A stretch of DNA of 64,000 nucleotides from Sphingosinicella soli (GCF_014199685.1 NZ_JACHNZ010000005.1:45233-109232); one strand, 5' to 3'. Counted from the first letter of the stretch, positions 15,405 through 24,067 are shown. Notes: a model not told the origin generated them from the sequence alone. A program made the numbers and translations.

Positions 15405-18392
15405 TCAGTACGCGAAGCGAACGCCCGCGCGGTAGTAGCGGCCCATGCGATCGTACATGCCGGCGATGGCGATCGAGGGGAACGGCACATCCTTGTTGGC
15501 GATGTTGTTGACGCCGAAATGGAACTGGAGCTTCCGGCTTCCCTCGCTGATGATATCGACTTGCGCCGTCGCATCGATATAAAAGCGGCCGTTCACGCGA
15601 TTGTCGGCGATCGAGATCGGCGAGGCCGGATCGTAGAGATCGTCGTCGGGCCCGATCAGGCCGGGATCGATCTTGCCGCCGCCGACGTAACGCCCCTGCA
15701 CGCTCAGCGCGAACGGATCCTGCGCCCAGGTGACCGAACCCGTTGCGGTCCAGTGCGGGGTGCCGGTGGCGTTCGTCTGCTGCCCCGCCGTGAAGCCGCC
15801 GACGGCGCCCGCGCGGTTGATGACGCTGCCGTAGGAGGTCAGCCCGCCTGCGGCGTTGAACGTCTGCGGCCGGCCGAGGCCGTCATCATAGATCAGATCC
15901 TTCACATAGGCGGCGAGGCCGCGCACGGTCAGCTCGCCTGCGCCGATCTGCTTGCGCCAGGTCGCCGACATATCGACACCGCGCGTGCGCAGCGAGCCGA
16001 TGTTCAGCAGCGCGGCGGTGACCGAGGTGACGCTGGCGGTCGTATTGTCGGTCGGTGTGCGGTTCACGAACTGGCAGTAGAAGTCGGGCGAACCGGCGCT
16101 GACTTCCGCGTGGCAATTGTCGAGCACGGACTGGGCGGGGAAGGTGGCGATGGCTCCGGCGATGTCGATGTCGTAATAATCGACGGAGATCGTCAGACCC
16201 GGAACGAAGCTCGGCGTCAGCGCGACGCCGACCGTCCAGGTATCGGCCTTTTCAGGCTGCAGCGTCGGGCTCGGCGCATTGATCTGCGTAAGCTGCGTCG
16301 ATGCGCCGTTCGCGAACGGATTGGCGAGCGTTGCGATGGTCTGCGTTGTCGCGAACAGTTCGGCGTTGTTGGGTGCGCGGATGTCGCGTGAGCGCGTCGC
16401 GCGGAAGCGAACGTCCGGGATCGGCGCATAGATCGCGCCGAGCTTCCACGTCGTCACGCCGCCCGACGTCGAATAATCCGTGTAGCGGATCGCACCGTTG
16501 AATTCGAGCAGGTCTGCGAAAGGCTGCCCGCTAATGAGCGGGGCGACCACTTCGAAAAAGGCTTCCTTCACGTCATAGCTGCCGGAATACGCCTTGGGAT
16601 TGCTGTAGGCAAAGCCGCTTGCTGCCGAGATATCGTCGACGACGGAAACGGCCTGTTCCTTGCGCCATTCGCCGCCGAACGCAACCGCGAGCGGACCGCC
16701 GGGCAGGTCGAACAGCTGGCCCTGCATCGCAAGCGACGCGACCTGCTGCTTGGTCGTGACGCGCTGCTGCACGGTGCCGGTGACATAGTCGATCGCGGCA
16801 TCGCTGGGCGAACCCTCGCCGAACAGGTTGATCGGCTGACAGCCCGTTGCCGCCGCATTGAACCGGTTCAGCACCTCGCCGAGGCTGGTCACGGTGCCGT
16901 TGGCCTGCGTCGCGGCGCAGACGATCTGCCCGCCCACGTTGACGGCATCAACCGCAAACACGAAATTGCGCGTGACGCGGAGCCCCGAGACGTTCGCATC
17001 CAGAACGTTGCGGCCATATTGATAATAGCCGTCGAGGAACCAGCTGCCGCCGACATCATATTTGAAGCCTGCGAGGCCGCGCTCGGTCGTGTTGCTGTTG
17101 TCGCGCGCGACGGGGCCGAAGTCGTTATAAGGGCGGCCCAGCGTAAACGACGAAATGTTGTTCGGGACCATGATGTCGCGAATGGATTCGGGCAGATAGG
17201 CGTTGTTGAGACGGATCGTCGCTGTCGATGCGGTATCGCGAACCGGGGGCGAGTCGCCGTAGCCGGCACTGCGGCCGTAGCTGCCTTCCACGAACAGGCT
17301 GAGACGATCGGTGGCATCGAATTCGGCATGGCCGAAGAACGCGTAACGCTCGGTCGGCACGACGATGTTGTGTCCGTCATAAAGGAACAGGCGATCGTTG
17401 CCGCCGGAGAAGTTGGTCGCTGTCGTGTTCGTCGGGCTGTAGTCCGCATAGTTGCCGTAGTTGAACGGCGTCGGTACGCCGCCCGGCCCGAACTGGATGC
17501 CGCGCAGAACGTCCGCGCCGTTGCCCGCGTTCGTGTCCGCGTTTACGCCCGTGATGAGGCCGCCGCGGGCCATGTTGATCAGCGTCGCGCCGGAAAAATA
17601 GGCGCGTGAAGGCGTGCCTGCGGGCCGGTTCGCGGGATAGGAGATGAGCGCAGGCTGGCGCGCGTTGGAGGGGCGGTCGGAAAAGTCCAGCACGCCCTTG
17701 GAATCGACATAGTCGCCGCCGAGCACGATCCGCCCGCGCCCGTCCGCAAACGAACTGCCCCAGGCCAGCGCACCGCGGAATTCCTGGCCGTCGCCGTAAT
17801 CGCTGATGCCCATCGACGCGCTGCCCTTGAAGCCTTCAAGGCGCTTGTTGATGATGACGTTGACGACGCCGGATACGGCGTCCGATCCATAAGCCGCCGA
17901 TGCGCCGCCGGTGACGACGTCGATCCGATCGACCAGAATCTGCGGTATGAGGTTGAGATCGACCTGGCCGGTTGCGGCCGAGGGGACGAAGCGGCGGCTA
18001 TCCACCAGTGTCAGCGTGCGGATGACGCCGAGCGCACGAAGATCGGGCGAAAACTGACCGGTGCCGAGCGTTGAGCTGGCCGCCGTCTGCGGCCCCTGCG
18101 TATTGCGGAAGGAGGGCACTTCGGCCAGATAATCGCCGATGCTGGTGGAGCCGCGCTGCTCCATCGCGGCGGCATCGAGCACCTTGGTCGGCACCGGCGC
18201 CTCGACATCGGCGCGCGCGATGCGGCTGCCTGTGACGATGATGACGTCGCTGTTCACGGCGTCTTGCGCGGTGTCTGCGGCGCTTTGGGCGAACGCCGTT
18301 CCGGCCAGGCCGGGAACGGACACCACCGCAGTTGCGAGCAAAGCTGCGCGGCGCGTCCACACTGTATTTTGGTGAAATCTCCCGAATTTCAT
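15405..18392 (-). CDS. Large TonB-dependent outer-membrane receptor
   Basis: 995 residues. The signal peptide contains a twin-Arg-like TRRAALLATA and ends near AFA-Q. A DVIIVTGSRI TonB-box region follows, then a plug with LRALGVIRTLTLVDSRR, IPQILVDRIDVVTGGASA and AAYGSDAVSGVVNVIINK. These features match the oar-like/'IVTGSRI' sphingomonad-caulobacter receptors for oligosaccharides, peptides and other large substrates. The barrel ends in YRAGVRFAY with a terminal aromatic residue. ATG 18392 is chosen because a GGGGG ribosome-binding site lies seven bases upstream. Two inverted repeats lie upstream of the gene. It probably feeds the MFS/DJ-1 block downstream. Confidence 0.93.
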   Translation of the reverse strand: MKFGRFHQNTVWTRRAALLATAVVSVPGLAGTAFAQSAADTAQDAVNSDVIIVTGSRIARADVEAPVPTKVLDAAAMEQRGSTSIGDYLAEVPSFRNTQGPQTAASSTLGTGQFSPDLRALGVIRTLTLVDSRRFVPSAATGQVDLNLIPQILVDRIDVVTGGASAAYGSDAVSGVVNVIINKRLEGFKGSASMGISDYGDGQEFRGALAWGSSFADGRGRIVLGGDYVDSKGVLDFSDRPSNARQPALISYPANRPAGTPSRAYFSGATLINMARGGLITGVNADTNAGNGADVLRGIQFGPGGVPTPFNYGNYADYSPTNTTATNFSGGNDRLFLYDGHNIVVPTERYAFFGHAEFDATDRLSLFVEGSYGRSAGYGDSPPVRDTASTATIRLNNAYLPESIRDIMVPNNISSFTLGRPYNDFGPVARDNSNTTERGLAGFKYDVGGSWFLDGYYQYGRNVLDANVSGLRVTRNFVFAVDAVNVGGQIVCAATQANGTVTSLGEVLNRFNAAATGCQPINLFGEGSPSDAAIDYVTGTVQQRVTTKQQVASLAMQGQLFDLPGGPLAVAFGGEWRKEQAVSVVDDISAASGFAYSNPKAYSGSYDVKEAFFEVVAPLISGQPFADLLEFNGAIRYTDYSTSGGVTTWKLGAIYAPIPDVRFRATRSRDIRAPNNAELFATTQTIATLANPFANGASTQLTQINAPSPTLQPEKADTWTVGVALTPSFVPGLTISVDYYDIDIAGAIATFPAQSVLDNCHAEVSAGSPDFYCQFVNRTPTDNTTASVTSVTAALLNIGSLRTRGVDMSATWRKQIGAGELTVRGLAAYVKDLIYDDGLGRPQTFNAAGGLTSYGSVINRAGAVGGFTAGQQTNATGTPHWTATGSVTWAQDPFALSVQGRYVGGGKIDPGLIGPDDDLYDPASPISIADNRVNGRFYIDATAQVDIISEGSRKLQFHFGVNNIANKDVPFPSIAIAGMYDRMGRYYRAGVRFAY

Positions 18393-18435
18393 ACCGAACC
18401 CCCTCTTACAATTTTTCATTGTGCGGGGAGCTTAA

Positions 18436-18455
18436 TGACAACCCAAGAGGTGTCA
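18436..18455. promoter_or_regulatory. Dyad upstream of large TonB receptor gene (proximal)
   Basis: TGACA (18436-18440) and TGTCA (18451-18455) form a perfect 5-bp dyad with a 10-bp spacer, about 45-65 bp upstream of the receptor start. On the minus strand the outer arm reads TTGACA, so it may overlap a -35 element; no good -10 follows. Confidence 0.35.
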
Positions 18456-18483
18456 ATATACGAAACGGCGTCATGCTATACGT

Positions 18484-18507
18484 GACAAACGATGACCATT
18501 GTTTGTC
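18484..18507. promoter_or_regulatory. Dyad upstream of large TonB receptor gene (distal)
   Basis: GACAAAC (18484-18490), a 10-bp spacer and GTTTGTC (18501-18507) form a perfect 7-bp dyad about 92-115 bp upstream of the receptor start. Its size and symmetry suit a dimeric regulator. The regulator is unknown. Confidence 0.45.
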
Positions 18508-18919
18508 GCGCTGAGCGCAATTATCGCGCGCAGAAGCGCTCCGCCGCAGGGTTTATTGCGAAAAACCGGTTCCTGCTTTTCCGCACGATACCCGCGCGGC
18601 GAGCATCCCGCCGTTCCCGCTCGCCGCCATCGATAAGCAGAGAAAAATCCTCAACGCTCATCGCAGCGGAGGATTGGACACAGACCATAAATCAGGAAAG
18701 GTGTGGCTCCCCGGGCAGGCAGCCAACTATTCCTGCTGTTTCGAGCAACCGACATCACAGGGTTGGAAAAGTAGGGTGAAGTCGCCCAGCTTTGTATACA
18801 AAGGTGTTGGAACGAAGCTGAACTGCCATATCCAGAATTCGTGAATACACAGCTCAGTGGTAACGGCCCGGTGGATTTCCCCGTAGCATCTGGGGCTGGG
18901 TCCGGCACTGATGGAATGG
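18508..18919. other. Non-coding stretch between receptor promoter and IS481
   Basis: About 410 bp with no convincing gene on either strand. Short open frames lack family resemblance. The last ~270 bp differ in composition from the receptor region and are probably older mobile-element or plasmid-derived DNA. No tRNA-like or repeat structure is visible. Confidence 0.4.
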
Positions 18920-19928
18920 CTAGGTGTTTAGTCCCAGCATGTGATGGTGTAAATTTATCATCATCACAGCGGAGGGAGCTATGGGCCAGGTTTTCCACGG
19001 CAGCGCCAAGACCACGCACGCCATTCGAGGCGAGCTACAGCGATCGCAAGCTTCGGTCGCGAACCTCGCGAAGCGATACGGGATCAATGAGAAGACCGTC
19101 TTGAAGTGGCGCAAGCGGCAGTCGGTCGAAGACCTGCCCATGGGTCCAAGGGAGCGCCGCAGCACCGTCCTCTCGCCAATGGAAGAAGCTGCCATTGTGG
19201 CGCTACGCGTGCAGGCGCGGCTTCCGCTGGACGATGTCTACATTGGGCTGAAGGATGTGATCCCACATCTGACGCGGTCGTCGCTGCACCGCTGCCTGCA
19301 GCGGCACGGGATCAGCCGCTTGCCTAAAGCGGACCGCGAGAAGCCGAAGAAGTTCAAGAACTACGAGATCGGCTATTTCCACATCGATATCGCCGAACTG
19401 CGCCACGAAGGCGGCAAGGCTTTCCTCTATGTCGCTGTGGACCGCACATCAAAGCTGGTCTTCGCCCGCATCTATCGCAAGGCTACCAAGCTGGTTGCCG
19501 CCGGCTTCCTCAAGTCGCTGATCCGAACGGTGCCTTACAGAATCCACACCGTGCTGACTGACAACGGCGTGCAGTTCGCCCAGTTCGAGCGTGGCACGGG
19601 CCTAACCTTCCCGCACATCTTCGGTCGTGTCTGCCTGGAGAATGGCATCGAGCATCGGCTGACCAAACCCTACCACCCTTGGACCAACGGCCAAGCCGAA
19701 CGCATGGTGCGGACTATCAAGGAAGCGACCGTAAAATCCTTCCATTATGCTTCCATTACCGAGTTGCGGCGTCACGTCCGCGACTGGCTGACAGCCTATA
19801 ACTTTGCCAAGCAGCTCAAGGCTCTCAGGTTCAAAACCCCCTACGAGGCCGTCGAGGAACTCTGGAAATCAAAGCCAGACGTCTTCGTCGTCAAGCCGAA
19901 CCATCACATGCTGGGACCAAACACCTAG
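18920..19928 (+). mobile_element. Complete IS481-family insertion sequence
   Basis: About 1.0 kb with matching ends. The first 28 bases (18920-18947) and the reverse complement of the last 28 (19901-19928) differ at one position. Both ends carry CTAG (GCTAGG at 18919-18924, CCTAGG at 19924-19929). This is the NCTAGN target typical of IS481, so CTAG is probably the duplicated target. One intact transposase gene lies inside. Confidence 0.9.
18981..19928 (+). CDS. tnpA: IS481-family transposase
   Basis: 315 residues. An N-terminal helix-turn-helix (SVANLAKRYGINEKTVLKWR) precedes the rve integrase-type catalytic core with the DDE triad: Asp136 in YFHIDIAEL, Asp194 in LTDNG, Glu240 in NGQAERM. 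The ATG follows a strong GGAGGGAG site. The reading frame runs into the right inverted repeat and its TAG stop lies within the CTAG target core. No disruption is visible, so the element could be active. Confidence 0.93.
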   Translation: MGQVFHGSAKTTHAIRGELQRSQASVANLAKRYGINEKTVLKWRKRQSVEDLPMGPRERRSTVLSPMEEAAIVALRVQARLPLDDVYIGLKDVIPHLTRSSLHRCLQRHGISRLPKADREKPKKFKNYEIGYFHIDIAELRHEGGKAFLYVAVDRTSKLVFARIYRKATKLVAAGFLKSLIRTVPYRIHTVLTDNGVQFAQFERGTGLTFPHIFGRVCLENGIEHRLTKPYHPWTNGQAERMVRTIKEATVKSFHYASITELRRHVRDWLTAYNFAKQLKALRFKTPYEAVEELWKSKPDVFVVKPNHHMLGPNT

Positions 19929-20172
19929 GGCCCTCCCCACGGCCTATGTTGGAAGCGTTTCATGGAGAAAGGGCTCGTCGGACCTTGTTACGATGCGTCC
20001 CGTGATTCTTCCGGGTACTATGGGAGCTCTACGCGTTCGCAAGATGGGCACCCAAATCAACGTGTCGCCTGGGGCTGATGTCGGCGTGCCGGGGCGCATG
20101 GTGCGCCTCTCTGGCGGTCTGAAGGGACCGCTTCCGGCTGGTTTTGCCGGAAAACGCCTTCGCCGGGTGCAG

Positions 20173-20700
20173 CTATTCCTTGGCGGCGCGGCGTTCGTGG
20201 AAGATCAGGCGGTCGATATTGTAGGCGAGGTTGGCGAGCGTGATCTTCGTCTCGGCACGCGCGATGCCGATGGTGCGGATGAACAGCGCCATCTGGTCCT
20301 TCTGCCGAGCGAACACATGTTCGATGCGGGCGCGGACGGTGGACCTAGCGGCATTGGCGCGCGCGGTGCGCGCCGGCATCGGCTTGACCTTGGGCTTCTT
20401 TCGGTGGACGCGGCTGACCCGGCCGATCGACTTCAGCCAAGCCTCATTGGATCGGCTGCGGTAGGCGGTGTCAGCCCACACGTCCGATGCGGTGTTGTCG
20501 TTGGTCACTACATCGCGCAGCATGCGTCCGTCGAAGCGCGCGCCGTCGGTGACCTTGCCGCGGCGGATGAACCCATAGCGCCGGCAGATCGCGATGCTGC
20601 TTTTGTAGCCGAAGCTCGGGATGGCGATGTCGATCCCCGGCTTGCCGCCGGGCAGCGGCCGACCTTTGGCGAACTTCAGCGTCCAGCGTGCGTCGGTATC
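20173..20700 (-). pseudogene. IS5-family transposase, 3' half
   Basis: The C-terminal ~175 codons of an IS5-family transposase remain: TDARWTLKFAKGRP, IDIAIPSFGYKSS, NTASDVWADTAYRS (with a catalytic Asp), ARIEHVFARQKDQM (with the catalytic Glu) and KITLANLAYNIDRL. The 5' half is missing: at about 20700 the homology stops where an IS3-type right end abuts it. The lost half matches the type of 5' fragment seen at 20881-21030 and 23461-24067. Non-functional. Confidence 0.85.
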
Positions 20701-20880
20701 TGAGGTGGTGCGGCCTTCTTGGACAGTTTGGCGGCTGAGTTAAGCTAATCCCGGTTGTCGTGCCATCTGTTTGATCATCAGATCATTGGGGGGCATGCCC
20801 CCCATGATCTGATTGCCCGTTTCGCCGATAAGCCTCCACCGGGGTTCGCCCGGCAAGGCCCGATTGCGGACGCTGGGTGT
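20701..20880 (-). mobile_element. IS3-family remnant: orfB C-terminus and right end
   Basis: On the minus strand the segment encodes FYNTQRPQSGLAGRTPVEAY, a typical IS3 orfB C-terminus, with a stop at about 20783. It then carries an IS3-like right end (CCGCCAAACTGTCCAAGAAG region, 20713-20733). It is inserted into IS5 on one side (20700) and fused to the IS5 5' end on the other (20881), the latter by an apparent deletion. Confidence 0.7.
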
Positions 20881-21030
20881 TATAGAAGCGGATCACCCGC
20901 CGCCGACAATGCCGCGTACCGCTCGTCCAGATCGAAAAAGCCACGCTGTACAGACACATACCCCTCCATCGCCACCACGCGATGGAATCATAAACACAGC
21001 CTCGCCGCCAGAGGTAAATCAGGGTGTCCA
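20881..21030 (-). mobile_element. IS5-family left end and transposase start (truncated)
   Basis: Begins with TGGACACCCTGATTTACC at 21030 and encodes the same N-terminus as the copy at 23461 (RGFFDLDERYAALSAAGDP, with minor differences), then is cut after ~25 codons and joined to an IS3 tail. Near-identical to 23461-23605 in the opposite orientation. Confidence 0.8.
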
Positions 21031-21082
21031 AGTGTAATACAGGCTCTGCGCGATGCCTTCCTTGCGGTACAGCTCGGCAATG
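21031..21082 (-). mobile_element. IS3-family orfA fragment
   Basis: Minus-strand reading SIAELYRKEGIAQSLYYTW resembles the helix-turn-helix end of IS3 orfA proteins. The IS5 left end interrupts it at the TGG codon. Confidence 0.55.
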
Positions 21083-21281
21083 CTGAACAACGTGACGCCC
21101 GCCGATGCCTACTTCGGCAGGGCCCCAGCCATCATCAAACAGCGCGAAAGGATCAAACGACAGGCCATCGAATATCGGCGCTTGCAACACCGCAAGCTCG
21201 CCGCCTAACATCAAACCCAAGACGAGGCCCGCACTCCGCTAATCTACGCCGCGAGTTGTGCCAAATGTTCTGACGACGGAC
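21083..21281 (+). mobile_element. IS3-family orfB C-terminus and right end (another element)
   Basis: Plus strand encodes NNVTPADAYFGRAPAI, then a basic tail ending LQHRKLAA with TAA at 21206-21208, as in IS3 orfB proteins. An IS3-like right end (GTGCCAAATGTTCTGACGAC, ending near 21281) follows. Truncated on the left; non-functional. Confidence 0.7.
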
Positions 21282-21347
21282 AATAGACGAAATTGTGAAC
21301 GATTGTGGTTTCCATTTGAAGTGCAATTCCCGTTGGATGTTTATCAC

Positions 21348-21383
21348 TTCACCGGGGGTGGGGCGAGCCCCACCCCCGGTGAA
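21348..21383. repeat. Perfect 17-bp-arm hairpin inside IS30 end
   Basis: Arms at 21348-21364 and 21367-21383 are exact reverse complements with a GA dinucleotide between them. The stem includes GGGGGTGGGGC. It lies between the transposase stop and the IS terminus. It may terminate transposase transcription or block read-through from outside. No T-run follows on the minus strand. Confidence 0.75.
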
Positions 21384-21388
21384 AAATT

Positions 21389-22390
21389 TCAGCCTGTCTT
21401 CAGCAGTGCGATCTGCGCGCTGAGAACCTCATATGGTGTTTGGTAGTCTAGGCATTTACGCGGCGTCTGGTTGAGGCGATCCACGATCGCCTGCAACTCC
21501 CGGTCGGATGTCAGCGCAATGTCGGTGTCGAGCGGCAGGAACCGCCGGATCCGGCCGTTGCTATTCTCAACGCTGCCTTTCTGCCATGGCGCTGACGGCT
21601 TGCAGAAATAGCTCGTGATATCGAGCCGTGCCTTGAGCACCACAAAGGCCGCAAACTCCGTGCCCCGATCGAACGTGACGCTGCGCCGGAGGGCAGGGGG
21701 AAAGGCACGCAAATGGCGATCGATCCCGGCCATGACCCCGGCGGAATGCCGACTGGAATTGTGCGCCAGCACAGTATAGCGGCTGCGCCGCTCCACCAGC
21801 GACGTCAGGTTGGCTTTGCCAAATTCCTGCCTGAACGCCAGCAAATCACCTTCCCAATGCCCAAAGCTGGTTCGCTCGCCGATCTCGGGTGGCCGCTCAC
21901 CGATCGTGTTAGCCAACGGAATATGCACGCCGCGCGGCTTGCGGGCATAGCGCTGGCGGCGTGATCGCCGCGCACGCGGCAAATACCGCCAGAGTTCTTG
22001 CCGGCGGCCGTCCGCACCATAGACATACTGATAAATCGTTTCGTGGGATATCGACAGGCCAGCAAGGCGATGGCGCCGTACATAGCCCGCTATCTGCTCG
22101 GGCGACCAGGCGGCCGCCAACCGGTCGACAATATAGGATGCTAACAACGGATCCCGGGCCACTTTCGCGCCGCGCACCCGGCGTGCCGCTGCCTTACCTT
22201 GGGCAACTGTCGGGAAATAGCCGCGAAATGGCGGATGCTCGTCATGATGGCGATTACGCCGCAACTCGCGATAGATCGTCGCGGGGTGGCGTTGCAGATG
22301 CGCCGCGATCTCGCTTACCGGACGACCAGCGTCAACGAGCCTAAAGATCGTACGTCGGTCATCAAGCTGAAGATGGTTATAGCATTCCAT
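21389..22390 (-). CDS. tnpA: IS30-family transposase
   Basis: 333 residues from ATG 22390 (MECYNHLQLDD); the open frame extends further upstream without homology. The N-terminal HTH (RPVSEIAAHLQRHPATIYRE) and the core SISHETIYQYVY are family marks. Catalytic acidic residues lie in FGHWEGDLL, TFDRGTEFA and GSVENSNGRIR. The frame is intact to KTG-stop at 21389, so the element may still move. Confidence 0.92.
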   Translation of the reverse strand: MECYNHLQLDDRRTIFRLVDAGRPVSEIAAHLQRHPATIYRELRRNRHHDEHPPFRGYFPTVAQGKAAARRVRGAKVARDPLLASYIVDRLAAAWSPEQIAGYVRRHRLAGLSISHETIYQYVYGADGRRQELWRYLPRARRSRRQRYARKPRGVHIPLANTIGERPPEIGERTSFGHWEGDLLAFRQEFGKANLTSLVERRSRYTVLAHNSSRHSAGVMAGIDRHLRAFPPALRRSVTFDRGTEFAAFVVLKARLDITSYFCKPSAPWQKGSVENSNGRIRRFLPLDTDIALTSDRELQAIVDRLNQTPRKCLDYQTPYEVLSAQIALLKTG

Positions 22391-22476
22391 TGTTCTACAT
22401 GCCTTCCTGCCAACAGGGGGAAACCCCATAAATCCAGGAAATTTGCACTTCGAGATAGAATCCGCCGATTGGGCGA

Positions 22477-23334
22477 ATGATGATCGATAACGCTTCACTC
22501 GAACGCCATATCGGACGCGAGGAGCAATCGGAGGACCGCGCAGATCCCGAGCGCCTGCGTCGTCTTTCGGCGCTTCTGGATCGCAGATGGTCTCCAGCGG
22601 ATGGCATGCCGCCGCTCGGTCATTTTCTGCTGTTCCCGCCCAACGAGATACAGTCGCGCATTGGAGCGGACGGCCATCCGCTGCGCGATCCTGGTGGGAT
22701 GCTTCCCGCGATATCGCTCCCGCGGCGGATGTGGGCGGGCAGCCGCATACAGTTCGAGGGGATCGTTGAGCCTGGCGCTCGGCTGGTGCGCCGATCGCGG
22801 CTCGTCTCCGCGGTGCCCAAAAGCGGCAGGTCGGGCCACATGGTCTTCTGCACCGTCGCGCACGAGATTCGTGCGACTTCGGGTGGGCCTGTCCTCATCT
22901 CGGAGCAGCAGGATATCGTCTATCGCGAAGCGCATCAGGGCCCTGGCCTTGCGCCGCGCCCCGTTATGCAGCCAGAATTTCGCGCTGAGCATTTCAGCGG
23001 TCGCACGGTCGGCCCGGTCGAACTTTTCCGCTACAGCGCGCTGACATTCAATGCGCATCGCATTCACTACGACCGCGAGTATGCGCGTGATGCAGAGGGA
23101 TATGAGGGGCTTGTCGTCCACGGTCCCTTCCTGGCGACCTTGATGTTCGATCATCTTCTGCAGGCTGCGGGTGGCCGGCGCGTCCTTGAGTTCTCGTTCC
23201 GTGCAGTCTCGCCCAGCTTCGATGGTGAAGACCTGCGCTTCGGTGCCACCATTGAGGGGGATAAAGTTCGTCTCTTCGTTACCAACCCCGTCGGTTTGGC
23301 GATGACGGGGCAGGCCAGGCTGGCGGGTTCATAA
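22477..23334 (+). CDS. meh: MaoC/HTD2-type hydratase, mesaconyl-C4-CoA hydratase-like
   Basis: 285 residues, double hot-dog protein. The N-terminal half has the FAS1-like dehydratase region (PPLGHFLLFPP, LPRRMWAGSRI, EGIVEPGARLVRRSRL). The C-terminal half has the hydratase segment FRYSALTFNAHRIHYDREYA, with the catalytic-type NAHRIHYD, then VVHGPFLATLMFDHL. This arrangement matches mesaconyl-C4-CoA/itaconyl-CoA hydratases, which convert mesaconyl-C4-CoA to citramalyl-CoA. Two ATGs in tandem (22477, 22480) have no strong ribosome-binding site. The gene stands alone: IS30 ends 25 bp upstream and IS5 starts 126 bp downstream. Its logical partners, Mct- and Mcd-like genes, are at 57-60 kb. Confidence 0.75.
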   Translation: MMIDNASLERHIGREEQSEDRADPERLRRLSALLDRRWSPADGMPPLGHFLLFPPNEIQSRIGADGHPLRDPGGMLPAISLPRRMWAGSRIQFEGIVEPGARLVRRSRLVSAVPKSGRSGHMVFCTVAHEIRATSGGPVLISEQQDIVYREAHQGPGLAPRPVMQPEFRAEHFSGRTVGPVELFRYSALTFNAHRIHYDREYARDAEGYEGLVVHGPFLATLMFDHLLQAAGGRRVLEFSFRAVSPSFDGEDLRFGATIEGDKVRLFVTNPVGLAMTGQARLAGS

Positions 23335-23460
23335 GATTTGGAAGTTTCGGTTCAAGATTGCCGCGCCTTGGGTGATCATGCCTCAATCGCTGCAATGCGG
23401 TAATTGCCTCTCGTAGGCTCTTTGTTGCAGTGGAGGGCCGTCAAGATGGAGGTATGCAGC

Positions 23461-24067
23461 TGGACACCCTGATTTACCTCTGGCGGCGAGGCTGTGTTTA
23501 TGATTCCATCGCGTGGTGGCGATGGAGGTGCATGTGTCTGTGCAGCGAGGCTTTTTCGATCTGGACGAGCGGTATGCGGCGCTGTCGGCGGCGGGTGATC
23601 CGCTGGAGAAGCTGAGCGCCCTGATCGACTTTGAGATTTTCCGCCCCGCGCTGGATGCAGCGCTGCAGCGTTCCGATGGCAGCAAGGGTGGCCGGCCGCC
23701 GATGGATGCCGTGATGATGTTCAAGACGCTGGTCCTGCAGACGCTCTACGGGCTTTCGGATGCGCAGACGGAGTTCCAGATCCTCGACCGGCGCAGTTTC
23801 GGACGTTTCCTCGGCCTCGACGATGGCGACAATACGCCCGACGAGACGACGATCTGGCGCTTCCGCGAGGCACTCGTGCGCGCCAATGCCATCGAGGCGT
23901 TGTTCGCCCGCTTCGATACCCATCTCAAGGATCAGGGCTACCTGGCCATGGGCGGCCAGATCGTCGACGCGAGTATCATTGCCGCCCCGCGCCAGCGCAT
24001 GACCGACGAGGAGCGCGCTATCGTCAAGAACGGCGGCATTCCCGAGGACCGGGCTGCACGGGACTGT
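23461..24067 (+). pseudogene. IS5-family element, 5' half
   Basis: Left end TGGACACCCTGATTTACC at 23461; transposase start at about ATG 23522 (MEVHVSVQRGFFDLD). The frame encodes GRPPMDAVMMFKTLVLQTLY, DRRSFGRFLGL, DETTIWRFREAL and GGQIVDASIIAAPRQR (first catalytic Asp). After GGIPEDR it is cut, at about 24067, where an IS256-type right end begins. The 3' half is absent here; a 3' half of the same family lies at 20173-20700 in inverse orientation. Confidence 0.85.

Larger units (their letters stand above)
21318..22451 (-). mobile_element. IS30-family insertion sequence
   Basis: About 1.13 kb. Ends share an inverted GAAGTGCAA (21318-21326 and the complement TTGCACTTC at 22443-22451) with weaker similarity beyond it. 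It contains an intact IS30-type transposase gene and a long hairpin beyond that gene's 3' end. No clear target duplication is visible, so the exact ends may be off by a few bases. It lies immediately upstream of the mesaconyl-CoA hydratase-like gene. Confidence 0.75.
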
